A stretch of DNA of 64,000 nucleotides, taken from the NCBI GenBank assembly GCA_030430075.1, contig JAUIGN010000002.1:434001-498000 (forward strand). The letters are read 5' to 3'. The notes under the pieces were generated by a model. It searched no databases and was not told the DNA's origin. It saw nothing but the letters and a program-made list of their open reading frames with translations. Of this stretch, positions 27,326 through 38,400 are shown in pieces. The position numbers and the translations under genes are program-made. This DNA is from a bacterium. GTDB lineage: Bacteria > Planctomycetota > Planctomycetia > Pirellulales > Pirellulaceae. Each line of letters opens with the position of its first letter. The stretch's first letter is position 1.

Positions 27326-30300
27326 TTATTCGCCAATCCATTCGAGACGACTCAGGGCCGGCATTTGCTCCGAGCGGTCGTAGGCAACGACGCCGTAGTG
27401 CGAGGAGACGCCGGCGTAGAGATGCCAAAACCGGCCAGGCAGCTTTGTCCGGTGCAGCCGTTCACGCGAGCCCGTTTCGACATGCTCGCGCATCCAGACG
27501 GTTCCCGGTCGATAGATCCACCCTGCATGGTAGACCAACAGTTTGGAACTCGGCAGCAAGGCCAGCCCGGAATTTGCTGTGATCAATCTGCCGCCGCGGA
27601 GAAATCGGCGTCCCCGAAAGCCCAACTCGATGCATGTCGAAACCTGGTCGTCGCCGGTGTAGGTTTCGCGCACCGACACCTCCAGCGTTTCCAGGTCGAT
27701 CTGCAGCGGCGACGGCATGCCGCGACGGTCCACCCAGACAAACTCCCTGCCGTCGTTGCGCCGCATACGCGTCGCACCCTCGGGCCGGAAGGCAATCCGA
27801 GGTTCCCGCCGAACGTCTCCGGGAGGACGTCCGGCGCGCACGTATCGAGCCTCGAAGAACAGGTTCACCGACCGCATCCCATCCTCGCCGGCACGCAAGA
27901 TCGCACACCAGGCCCGATCCTGCGGACCAAAACTCCCCACGGCAAGGACCTTGCCGGGCGCCAGGCCAACCAGCTTCAAGCCCCGCTCGTAACCGGGCAA
28001 GCTGTCCGACGCTGTGAATGTCGCCAGGCGCTGTCCGTCCGGCGACACGGCCACGATTCCGAGCCCGTGCACGTGCAGCCACAGGTAACGGCCGTCCCAG
28101 GTCGCCCCCTGAAACACCGTGCGGCTCGCCGTTGCCGCACTGAGCTTCAGTTCCCGCAACTCACCCGGCTGCTCCATGACGTACAACCGGTCGTTCGTCC
28201 AATACGCGTCACAGGCCGGGCCACAGGCCTGCATCCCCCGGATTCGCAGCTCCGCACCGGCCGCCGGTGGATCACCATTGACAGTCAGCTCGATCGGTAC
28301 AAACCGAATTCGCCCCTCCCCTTCCGACGCAACGCTCGTGGTCGCCGCCTTGCGGGGAACGACGGGTGCTGACCGCGCCAGCGGGCTCCGCGGTCGCGTC
28401 CGGTTGCGGATCATGTCGAGCCGGTCTTCGATGTAGGTCTGGGAGGCGGCACCAATCCGCCCCCGTTGTTTCAGAGTCGCGAAGTGCGTTTCGACGTCAG
28501 CCATTCGCGCGGCTATCGGTGCCGCGTAGGCCGCCGCCGGCGTCCGATACGCTCGCTCGGCATCGAGGAGCAAGCCCCAAGAGCCATAAAATCGAACCAC
28601 GTCCCGTCTCGAGCCAGCCAGCCGATGGAGAAACTTCAACCATTCGGCATGACGCTTGTCGTAGTGTGGTCGGACCGACTGTGGTGTCAGGACCTGTAGC
28701 TTGAGCGTGGCGTCCCGCCGGGCCCGATCGTCGGTCGCCTTCGCGATCGCATCCTGCTGTTGGCGCTGTCGCCGGGAATACTCGGCCAAGTCAAGCTGAC
28801 GTGCCGCCGAGAAAGACCGCGACATCAATCCCAGCACGCGCTGCGACGTCTTGGCTTCGCTCGACGTCAATCGGTCCAGCACCAGATGCAAGGAAGCCAG
28901 CGACGGCGCATCGTAATCATTGAAGCGGACATCACTGACGGCATGGGTCAGGAGGACGTAGTCCATTCCGTAGAAAGGCGAACTGATCTCTTGCGGCAGC
29001 ACCCGACCTGGCGGCAGCACCTTGATGTCGGCGCTGACGGCTTCCAAAAACCTCCGCTGGGCGAGGCATGCCGGCTGCAGCGCATCGAACTTGATCGTGT
29101 CCCAGGAGCGAGTCTCCCCCACGCCGCCTCGCCGGTACCAGGCCACCTGGTACAGCAAGCAGGCCGCATCAACTCGGCCAATCAAGCGGTTACGGATCAG
29201 GTACTCCAAATGGCCGAGGGCCCCGATGTAGTCCCTGGCAACCTGTTCGAGCGCCGCGGCGCGGCGTGCCGCCGGGAGCCGCCGTCCGTTGTGGGCCGGC
29301 GTCCAGTTGGCCTCCACGTGGCGATTCAGGCGAAACTGGAATTCGCGCACCAGGAGGGCACGCTGCAGCACCAGGTTCGGTCCCAGCACCAAGGCAGCTT
29401 CGCGTAGCGACGTCGATCGCTCCCAATCACCAAGCTCGGCGAAATGATGTGCCCGCCTGGCGAGAATTGCCTGTTGTGTCGGCGCGTCCAGCGTCCCACG
29501 CCGGGGCGTGGGGCCGCCGCCGTCTGCGTCGCCGGCCAGCCGTCTGGACAGCGATTCGCGCAACCAGTGCCCGACCATCCCGAGTCGAAACGACTTCTTG
29601 ATCAAGTCGCGCTGATCGCGTTCGGAAATGAGTTCAATCTCGATGTCGATCGTGCGTTGCCGATCGTCGTCCGGCGGGCCGACCCGGTATTTGCCCTGCA
29701 CGATGGTCGTGATCGGCCGGTCGAGCCCGGGGGCCAGCGTCACTTCCAGCTCACGGAGAATCGCCCGGGCCTCTTCGATCTCCACCACCGCAACGCCGGT
29801 GCGCGTCATCAAGGCGCTCGTGAGGACGTGGCGATGCCGCGACTGGAGGTAATCGAATTGGTGCGCAAAATCGTCGGACAGGAACGGGGGGACGGCAATG
29901 ATTCGCTGGATCCCCTGGGAGAACCGTTGTCGCACCTCGGGGAGCAGCCCGGCACAATTCGCGACAAGTTCCTCCAGCGGTGCGCCGTGTGTTGAGAACT
30001 CTTCCTCCCACAACCGGACTCCCAGACGGGCGTCACAGACGACGGCTCGCAGAAACCTTTTCTCTTGATGCGTGACGTACGACAGAACCAACAGCGCATC
30101 GGCGCCCAGTGTCTTGCCCAACTGCAGTCGCCGTTGGACATTGGCCGCCGCCAGCAGGGGCGTCAATTGCAGCTCGCCAGCGGCCTCGTCGAGCTGCTGC
30201 CGCTCGACCAATTCAACCGCGTCCTCTCGCGATAGCCTGACCGTTAACAGGTCCGGCAACCCGCTTTCAACCACCGGACTCGAAGCGACAATCGCCCACC

Positions 30301-30391
30301 GCTGCAGCGGTTTCGCCTGGTCCTGTCCGGGCGACGCGCCGCAACACGCCAACATCAACAGCGGGGCCGACAGCAACGGCAATCTGCACAT
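27326..30391 (-). CDS. Large putative lipoprotein of unknown function
   Basis: 1,021 aa. The N-terminus (MCRLPLLSAPLLMLACCGAS) resembles a lipoprotein signal, with a Cys at 16 or 17 after M-L-A. Residues about 25-270 look like an alpha/beta region with ADALLVLSYVTHQEKRFLRAVV and IIAVPPFLSDDF, reminiscent of the nucleotide-binding-like fold of CsgG/TolB-type proteins, but without a decisive motif. The middle (about 300-680) is mostly helical and Arg/Ala-rich. The C-terminal third (about 700-1021) has propeller-like blades (WDGRYLWLHVHGLGIVAVSPDG, FGPQDRAWCAILRAG, FVWVDRRGMPSPLQIDLETL). I do not recognise the family. It is convergent with the DUF1501 gene, 27 bp apart, with no clear terminator between them. 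The cell location is probably an outer or inner membrane anchor. Confidence 0.7.
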   Translation of the reverse strand: MCRLPLLSAPLLMLACCGASPGQDQAKPLQRWAIVASSPVVESGLPDLLTVRLSREDAVELVERQQLDEAAGELQLTPLLAAANVQRRLQLGKTLGADALLVLSYVTHQEKRFLRAVVCDARLGVRLWEEEFSTHGAPLEELVANCAGLLPEVRQRFSQGIQRIIAVPPFLSDDFAHQFDYLQSRHRHVLTSALMTRTGVAVVEIEEARAILRELEVTLAPGLDRPITTIVQGKYRVGPPDDDRQRTIDIEIELISERDQRDLIKKSFRLGMVGHWLRESLSRRLAGDADGGGPTPRRGTLDAPTQQAILARRAHHFAELGDWERSTSLREAALVLGPNLVLQRALLVREFQFRLNRHVEANWTPAHNGRRLPAARRAAALEQVARDYIGALGHLEYLIRNRLIGRVDAACLLYQVAWYRRGGVGETRSWDTIKFDALQPACLAQRRFLEAVSADIKVLPPGRVLPQEISSPFYGMDYVLLTHAVSDVRFNDYDAPSLASLHLVLDRLTSSEAKTSQRVLGLMSRSFSAARQLDLAEYSRRQRQQQDAIAKATDDRARRDATLKLQVLTPQSVRPHYDKRHAEWLKFLHRLAGSRRDVVRFYGSWGLLLDAERAYRTPAAAYAAPIAARMADVETHFATLKQRGRIGAASQTYIEDRLDMIRNRTRPRSPLARSAPVVPRKAATTSVASEGEGRIRFVPIELTVNGDPPAAGAELRIRGMQACGPACDAYWTNDRLYVMEQPGELRELKLSAATASRTVFQGATWDGRYLWLHVHGLGIVAVSPDGQRLATFTASDSLPGYERGLKLVGLAPGKVLAVGSFGPQDRAWCAILRAGEDGMRSVNLFFEARYVRAGRPPGDVRREPRIAFRPEGATRMRRNDGREFVWVDRRGMPSPLQIDLETLEVSVRETYTGDDQVSTCIELGFRGRRFLRGGRLITANSGLALLPSSKLLVYHAGWIYRPGTVWMREHVETGSRERLHRTKLPGRFWHLYAGVSSHYGVVAYDRSEQMPALSRLEWIGE

Positions 30392-30578
30392 CTCGCATCG
30401 ATCCCAATCGCCCCAGTGGTGCCCGGTTGCAGGATCGCTCCGTACTTGTCTTGGCTAGTGGCACTGCTCAACCAACGAACAGCCTACATGATCGGGAACC
30501 GGGTTCGCTCATGCAAAGCATGCCCTCCAGGTTGCCTCCATGAACGTCATGGTTGAGGCGGGCGGCCACGAAACCAGG

Positions 30579-32120
30579 TCAGGGGTTCGCCACCGCCGGC
30601 AAATGGCCCGCAATGCCGGCGCCCGTGCGTTCGAGTTCTGCCAGCGTTGCGGCCCGCATGGCCAGCAATTGTTCGCGCATGGCGGGTTGCGAGGCAAGGT
30701 TATGCAGTTCGTCGGGATCGTCTTCGAGATTGTAAAGTTCTTCCACTTCACCCTCGACGGCGTATCGGATGTACTTGTACGTTCCCTCTCTGAACATAAA
30801 GTACCAGGGGATTCCATTGATGTTGGTCTTCGTCGTGTCGCTGGGAATCCGATCGGTATCCGCCCCATAACTCCGCGCCGTAAATGCGGTCAGAGACGGA
30901 TGGTCCCAGGCCGCCTCCGGGTTCAAAAGCAGCGGCGAAAGATCATGGCCGTGCATTTTCCACGGCAGATCAATACCGGCAAAATGAAAAAACGTGGGTA
31001 CCAGGTCGACACCGGAAACCGGGTGCGGAACAACCTTTCCTGTGGGCAACCTGGACGGCATGCTGACAATCAGCGGCGAACGGATGTTGGCATCGTAGGG
31101 CGCCAGCTTGGTGGCGAAGCCATGTTGCCCCCAAGCAAACCCCTGATCGGACGTAAAGACAATCAGCGTGTTGTCGTACTGCCCCGTCTCCTTGAGGACA
31201 CTAACCAAACGACCGACACTCTCATCCAGGGCCCGCACACCCTGATGATACTGCCGCACCCAGCCGTCCAGCGTGTTGCCATGGATGCTGGTCGTGTGCT
31301 CGACGGTCTGACCGCCGAAACCGCCATTCATGATCGGGACGCCTTGGTCGTTGGCAATCCACTTGTTGACCTTCTGCATGTAGGCCGGCTTGCCGGGTCG
31401 CGGTGGATAGATGTCTTGCGGTACTGGCACGCTGAGTCCGGGGTAGTCTTGCCGATGCCGATGGGCCGGCGTAAACGGTCCGTGCACGGCGCCATAGCAG
31501 ACCCACAGGTACCAGGGCTTGCCGTCCGCGCGGGTGTCGCCGCGAATAAAATCCTCGGCCCAATTCGTGTAGTTGTCCGTGCTGTAGCCCTTGGTCACCT
31601 TGGGCGGGCCGCCGTTCGATTCAATCAACTGGTCGTAAAAATAGTTTCCGGCATTTTCGGGATAACGCGGCCGGTTCCAAACCATTTGATGATCCCAGTC
31701 GCGGTTGGCACCCGTATCCGTTCCCGTATGCCATTTGCCAATCTGGGCGGTCGTGTATCCATGTTCACGAAACACTTTGGGCCAGAATGGACACCTGGTC
31801 GAATCATACTCGCTACCAGGATACGTACCGACCATCCTCATGGACTGCACACCATACTGATGATGGCCCGTCAGCAGCGTCGCCCTGGAAGGCATGCACC
31901 AGGTGCCGATGTAGGCATATTCAAATCGCACGCCGCGAGCTGCCAAGGCATCAATATGAGGTGTCTGCACCCAGGGGTACGCTTGAGGGTAGCAGCCGAT
32001 CGTGCGATACGAATGATCGTCCGTGTAAATCAGTAAGATATTGGGACGCTCGGCGGCCATCGCCTTTCCAGCCAATGCGAGCATAACCAACACGAGAATC
32101 AGTCGGCGTACGATATTCAC
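30579..32120 (-). CDS. Secreted type I sulfatase
   Basis: 513 aa from a GTG at 32120 with AGAGGAG six bases upstream. A signal peptide spans 1-22 (LVLVMLALAGKAMAAE). The sulfatase core is canonical: ERPNILLIYTDDHSYRTIGCY (metal Asp34/35), TPHIDALAARGVRFEYAY, then formylglycine motif C75-M-P-S-R79-A-T-L-L-T-G, GKWHTGTD, FTSDQGFAWGQHGFATKLAPYD and a C-terminal ELYNLEDDPDELHNLA. It hydrolyses sulfate esters, probably of algal or animal polysaccharides, after Cys-to-formylglycine maturation. The gene is isolated, with 364 bp of noncoding DNA upstream, so it is probably transcribed alone. Unlike the other sulfatase here, its C-x-P-x-R motif is complete. Confidence 0.92.
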   Translation of the reverse strand: MNIVRRLILVLVMLALAGKAMAAERPNILLIYTDDHSYRTIGCYPQAYPWVQTPHIDALAARGVRFEYAYIGTWCMPSRATLLTGHHQYGVQSMRMVGTYPGSEYDSTRCPFWPKVFREHGYTTAQIGKWHTGTDTGANRDWDHQMVWNRPRYPENAGNYFYDQLIESNGGPPKVTKGYSTDNYTNWAEDFIRGDTRADGKPWYLWVCYGAVHGPFTPAHRHRQDYPGLSVPVPQDIYPPRPGKPAYMQKVNKWIANDQGVPIMNGGFGGQTVEHTTSIHGNTLDGWVRQYHQGVRALDESVGRLVSVLKETGQYDNTLIVFTSDQGFAWGQHGFATKLAPYDANIRSPLIVSMPSRLPTGKVVPHPVSGVDLVPTFFHFAGIDLPWKMHGHDLSPLLLNPEAAWDHPSLTAFTARSYGADTDRIPSDTTKTNINGIPWYFMFREGTYKYIRYAVEGEVEELYNLEDDPDELHNLASQPAMREQLLAMRAATLAELERTGAGIAGHLPAVANP

Positions 32121-32234
32121 AGGCAGCTCCTCTCAAGTGTTCCGGGGCGGCGTGGCCACCACCGAGTGTCGGCACCGCGGTCGACGACTCGGCCGCGCCC
32201 AATTGTGGTTCTCAGCCTAACATGCTTGATCCAT

Positions 32235-32260
32235 CAGCCGTTGGGCGTTAGCCCCGGTTT
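32235..32260 (+). repeat. Candidate dispersed intergenic repeat (QPLGVSPG type)
   Basis: The sequence contains CCGTTGGGCGTTAGCCCCGG, resembling the GGCGTTAGC-containing element seen between planctomycete genes. There is one copy in this window, so identification rests on memory, not on local repetition. Confidence 0.4.
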
Positions 32261-32288
32261 CGTTGCTGGCAGATCGGCCGGACACTCA

Positions 32289-32308
32289 GTCGGCTGGGCC
32301 ACGCCCAC
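32289..32308 (+). repeat. Candidate dispersed intergenic repeat (VGWATPT type)
   Basis: GTCGGCTGGGCCACGCCCAC contains a short imperfect inverted repeat (GGCTGGGC/GCCC). It resembles a sequence often found between planctomycete genes and read as VGWA(M/T)PT in spurious ORFs. Confidence 0.4.
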
Positions 32309-32484
32309 AACGATGTTTGCCAGAATCCGGTTCGCTCCCGCTGGTCTCCCTCGAAACCGGCACGCACCGTGCGTGCGGATCATATGCCTACGACTCTAAC
32401 GTCGGGCAACACGCGCTTCAACCGATCGATCTGCGCCAACCCGAATCGCGCAACGACGTCGAATCGATCACCGGACCCCGATCA

Positions 32485-35400
32485 TCAAGGCCAGTCTGCA
32501 AAGATTTCGTCGATTGCCACCTCCAGTGGAGGCGCCGCGGGAACATCCTCCGGCACCCTGCGTCGAGCGTCCGCTGCGCCGTACTCGAAAACAGGCTGCG
32601 CCTGGCGGTCTTCAAGCCCCGTCTGGCGGACACCGACGAGCCCCACAATCGCCCGGTCGACATCCGTGGTGGAGCGCGTTCGATGATCGACCGTCGAACG
32701 CGGATCGGTATGGGACGGTGGACCATCGTCGGCCGGCGGCCGGGTCCCGTTGTCGATCAGCCACAGTCCACGCAGCGGCTCCCCTGCGAACTCACCCTCA
32801 GCTCCCGAGGACCTTGCACCGTTTAAGCGATTGATCACTCCGAGAACGTCGCCGGGTGAGACAAACTGATCACCATTGACGTCCAGAAACGACCTGGGGG
32901 GCGCGTACTGTGAACCGCCGGGGATCAACGCGTCCAATCGCCCGGCGCCATGCAGGTTCATTGCGTTGATGACGCGCAGCGCGTCACCCGGCGAGACGAC
33001 GCCGTCCTGGTTGACGTCATGCCGGTCGCGAGGATTCTGGTACGCAGATGCCCCGCTGCCGCTCCCTTCCCCGCTCGATTCAGCCACCGGCGGATCGAAG
33101 TTGCCAAACACTGGCTGTTCGGCCGCGACGCCGAATTCGAATAACAGATCGTTGCCCAGCGGCGTCGGCGCATAAGGCTCGAAGATCGTCGACGGCGCAT
33201 GCCCCGGTTGATCGGAAACCAGAAAGCGGAAGTTTGCCGGCTGGCCGATTGTCCCGGGTTCGGCGGTCCCCGGCGCTGCCGGAAACAACCCGAGGTCGTC
33301 AATCCCGTCCAGGTTCCAATCGCCGGCAAGCGGCCGCTCCATCTCTTCCGGTAATCCAAACGCCAACACGTCGTCCCGGCGGCCATCGCGATTCAGGTCG
33401 AAGTTCCACTGATTGTTCACGGAATCGAATAACCCCAGATCGTCGACGCCGTCACCGTTGAAGTCACCGACAATCGGCAGCAACAGGCTTGCCAGATCAA
33501 CGCGGGACGGGGGCAGCGTGGGAATGATCGGGATCACTTGCCTCGCTTCGATGATCGCGGGAATCTCCGGATAGGTCGCTTGATCCAGGAGAACGATCGT
33601 GTCGTTGCCGTCCAGTTGGTTGTTCCCGTTGGAATCGAGCCCCCACCGCAGTTCGTAGGTCCGCTCGTTCCCCACGACTCGGTCGGTGATCGTCAACAGG
33701 CCGATCTCGTCCCCGGAATGCCCCTCCGAGAAATCGCCGGCGATCGGCTGGCCGGGCCCCTGGAAGGTCGCCGAGGGAATCGAAACGAGGTCGGCGGCTC
33801 CGTCGTGATCAAGGTCGAGCAAGAACCGGTACTGCGGGTTCACCTGTTCAGGTTGGGTCGACTCGGTCGGGCCATAGGCGGCCATCTTGTCGAAACCGGA
33901 AGCAACCATTGCGGCCTCTGCCGAGCTGAAATTGCCCGCGAAATAGCGATCCGTTGCGGTACCGATCTGATAGATGAAGTCGCGATTCACCGCGTCTTGA
34001 TTGTCGGGGTCAAATACCCCGTTGCCGTTCGCGTCGACCCGCACCGTTCCGTCCGACCCGGTCGCAACTTCGGGGCGGCTGTCGACGGTGAAGCGGGCGC
34101 GAAACGCCCCGCCTGACTGCCCATCACCGCTGGGGAATTGTGGCGCCGCCTGCGGCTCGGTCGCATTCGACTCGCCATCCAAGGCATTCCCGGCCGAATC
34201 GAGCAAGGCATCCGCAACGGTCAGCGTGTACCGATCGTCCGGCAGCGCCGTGGCGAAGCCAAGCGTGATCGTTCCGGTGGCCGTGACGCCATCCGCGCCC
34301 GCGTCCGGTGAGAAACTGATTGACGAAATCGCGCGCGTCCCACCCTGGTCGCCAATCAGCGAAAAGTGTCCGGCGTTTTGACTGATTGTGGGTGCGAGCA
34401 CCGGATACAAAAACCGGGCATCAACGCCGCTGCGCACCGGCAGGTCCTGCAAGCTGATCACCAACGAGGTGACCGACGGGGTCGGTCCGTCACCGGAATC
34501 CGGCTCGAAGAGATCAACCGAGGCGCCTCGCCGGTTCACGTCGACACCCGAAACCCGCGGCCCCTGAGTGTCGAGAAAGATCGTCAAGGCGTCCGCCGCG
34601 CCGACGTTGCCTGCCGCGTCCTCGGCAATCACCAGGAGGCGGCGCACGCCGTCCAAGGCAAACAATGAAGGATCATTCAGGTCGACGGTTGAAGTGAGTT
34701 GCCACTGCCCGGATCCATTCGATTGCCCGCTCCCAGCGACCGCGATTGTCGTACCGACGTGCACATCGGCGGCACCGACACGGCCGTTCCCGTCCTGATC
34801 GACATAGACGCCCACCGCGGCATCAACCTCGGCGCTGCCGACAAACGTGGGCACGGAGACACGCGTCACGCGATCCCGAAACGATTCGGCAATGCCTTCC
34901 ACCCCGCTGTCGCTGCCGTCGGGGTCGAGACCGTCGTCCGCGATACCGGCTTCACCGAAGAAAGCTGCGGGCCCCAGAGTGTCGATCCGGACCGTCAGCA
35001 CAGCGCTTCGTTCACCAAAACCGGCCTGCGCAGGTGTCGCGGAATCAATCATCTCGACACGAGCCGAAAGATGGTGAGCTCCCTCGGCGAGTTCCGCCGA
35101 GAAAGTAAACGTATAGATGCCGGCCGTGGCGGTGGGCAACGCGTAGCCAACCGGTTCCGATAGCGGAGTGCCTGACGACGGCGGCACCGGACCGTCGTCA
35201 AACACGGCCAGCCGATAGCCGGTCAGCGGCGCTGACTGGAACGGAATCGCGATCGGTTGATCGAACGGTGTCGCGCCGGCCCCGCCGGAGTCGTCCAGGA
35301 GAAACGAGGCATCATCCAAACGCATCCGAATGGTCGGTGTCGGGTCTCTGGTGAGCATCTCGACCGCCGGCGGATCGTCGCTCGCCGACTCAGTGGCGGG

Positions 35401-38400
35401 ATCGGCTAACTCCAACTGGAAGGGGATCGGTGCCCGCTCGTTACCGACGTCGATCGAGTAGCCGTTGACGGCATCCGCCGTTCGGCCGAAGACGCGCAAC
35501 AAGTACGATTGCCCTGCCACGGCGGGAACGCGGATTCGTTCGTCCTCGGCGAAACGGTCGCCATCAACGTCCAGTTCGTCGGGTCCGTCGTTCTCTCCAA
35601 AGCGGCCGTCACCGGCAATCAGCGTCCCGTCAACATCGTACAACTCGATGTCCAGGTTGCCGTTTCCGGGAAGTCCGGGGCGTGTACCCAGCATCCCGAT
35701 CTCTTCGAACTGCAGCTTGAGGTCGAGCGTCCCGTTCACGACGGCATCAATGCGATACCAATCCTCATCCGGAGCGGCCGGCAAGGGCATCGTCGGCGGG
35801 GCGTCGATCTTGGCCGGGGTGATCGAGTTGACACCCAGCGGAGTCGCCGTGAACCGATCATCATTGGGCTCGAACGGATCATGTGGAAAGGTCACCGCGC
35901 GAGCGGTCTCGCCAGGACCGGTATTCAACGGCGCTCCCTGACCGTCAATCAGCCGCAGTTGCTCGATGCCCGAAAAAAGGTGCTCGAACGGCTCGACATT
36001 CAGCGGACCGATGACAACCGTGCCATCGGTCGCAACCGCAGTCCGGCGATGGAGCGTCAGGTCGCCTGGTCCGTCATCCACGATCGACAACGCGTCTCCG
36101 TCACCGGCCCCACCGACGATGGTCGTTTGGACACTGAGCCCCGGATCATCGAACAGGCCGTCGGTGATGCGGACCAGAATCGTATCGGCTCCCTCGCCGG
36201 CTTCCACGCGGAGCCTTTCGACGCTCCCCGCGGTCAGCAACCGATCGGTCTGCAGTTCGCCGTTCAGCTCGTAGTCGAGCTGCGCGTCGGAGGCCTGGTG
36301 AACGGAGATCGTATCGTTTCCGGGCGTTGCCATGACGACGATCTGATCGACGCCCGCCCCGCCATCGATCAAATCGTCACCGGAACCTCCGATGAACCGA
36401 TCCTCTCCCGGCCCGCCCAGCAGTCGATCATCGCCGCCTGCGCCGAACAACTGGTCGTTGCCGTCACCACCCGATAGCGTCTGGCTGCTCGCATCACCGG
36501 TGAGCAGATCGTCGTCCGATCCTCCCTCCAGCCGCCCGTAGCCCGTCAGTATATCGCGGCCAGCGCCACCCTGGATGAGAACGCCGTCAACGGCGAAGCT
36601 ACCACTCAAGTCGTTGATCAATAACGTGTCATCGCCGTCGCCGGCCAGAATCTGAAGCTGGTCTTCGCCAGGGACGGCCGACTGAATGTTGACGTCGTAG
36701 CTCAACCCCACCAGGCCGACCTGGCTTCCGCCTGACACGGTCACCTGATCGGCGACCGACCGCCCCTGAATCGTGACGGTATCCACTTCGCCGAGGTCGT
36801 TCTCGCCCAGCCCCAGGTTGATAACGCGGAGGCCCGTCTGCGTCAGATCGGCGACGTGGAACGTATCACCACCGGTGAAGCTGGCAGAGTCGGCCGGCAA
36901 CAGGCTGCTCTTGTTGACATCAAGCTGCTCGATGTCCTGGGCCCACAATGTCTCCGTCTGCCCCCGATGGACACTGTCGACTTGCAGTGACGTCCCCACG
37001 GCGGTCAGGAAAAAGGCGTCCGCCGTCCGATCGCCGGCGATCTCAAGCGAATCGTCGCCATTGCCGCCGCGAACTTTCAAGCCTCGCGGAATCGTCAACG
37101 TCTGGTCACCGACGTGAGGCACGATCGAAACAACGTCTGCACCGTCGCGTAACTCGAGAATCACCTCCAGGTAGCTTGAAACATCGATCGGCACGCCGTT
37201 CATACGGACCACTTCCTCGTCGACCTGCGAATCGTTGTCGAGGTCTTCCAGCGTGACGGTCACGACGTCACCCAAGTCCGTTCCCTCGATAACCAGCGTA
37301 TCGCCAACCGGCGCATTGACGGTTTCAAAATGGCGATAGGCCACAGGGAGGACGCCAGCCTGCGTCACCGAACCGGATCCCGGCTCACTACCCGGCGTGA
37401 CACGCGCGGTCGAGGTCAATACGTCACCAGGCTCGAAGGTCGGATCGAGCGCGTCGATCGAAGCGGCCTCGACTCCCTCCAGCAGATACGCCAGGGTGGA
37501 GGGCCCGGTGGTGACGTCGAACTCTCCGGCGGTGGCGCTGGTCGAATCGAACACGACATCATCCACCAGCCCTGTCGTCTGAATCGCGACCGAATCCTCC
37601 TGCCCTTGGCTGCCGCCTTCGATCGTGATCGAAGCGAGCTGCCAACCGGCCAGATGCGTAATCGAGAACGTATCGTCGCCGTCACCGCCGCTGAGCCGAA
37701 TGGCACTCGAAGGCGCACCTCCCATTCCCAACCGTTCGAAGCGAATTTCCGGAAGCGCACTGAGCTCCACGGTCCCCGCACCGGCCGCCGAACCGGCCAG
37801 TTGAAACCCATCATCCGCCGCGGTTCCGTGAACGACCACCAGATCCGCCCCTAAACCTCCTCCGCCGTCTAGCTCAACGGATTCCGCAGACGCAATTCCC
37901 AGCGATGCCACGACCGCGCCGGCACGTGACATCTGAAGGTTGGCGAGATTGGGCCCGCCGGCCGGCGAGACAACGAACGTGTCGCTGGCGCCGGCTGCCC
38001 CCGCCAGCACCAACTGGTCGTCGCCTCCACGCGTATCGATCTCATGCATCGTTCCCGCGACGGTCTCGATCAGGTTGACCGTGTCGTCACCATCGCCAAC
38101 CAGCACGCGCAACCGTTCCAGGCCGGTATGGCCAACCAGCCCGTTTATCATGTGCAATCCAGAGACGGCACCGGCCGCGAAGCGGACCGCATCCGGCCCG
38201 GTGTTGGGCGTCGCGTCGCCGGAATCGTCAATGAACAGGACGTCTCCGGTACCGGCACCGCCTTCGACTCGGATTGGCCCGTCCAGGCTGCTGACGTTGC
38301 CCACGAAATCGAGATCGACTCGACCGGACCGGTTACCCAGAGAAATCGTATCGTCGCCTCCAACCCCGTTTGCCGGATGCTCGCCCCGGATCGTCAGTTG

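Larger units (their letters stand above)
32121..32484. other. Intergenic region with two planctomycete-type dispersed repeat elements
   Basis: 364 bp between the sulfatase start and the giant gene stop. Translated frames here are not protein-like. Two segments resemble short intergenic repeats I recall from planctomycete genomes: 32235-32260 (CAGCCGTTGGGCGTTAGCCC...) and 32289-32308 (GTCGGCTGGGCCACGCCCAC). The first may also read as HQPLGVSPG and the second as VGWATPT in spurious frames. The sulfatase promoter is expected near 32130-32200, but no clear motif is visible. Confidence 0.45.
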
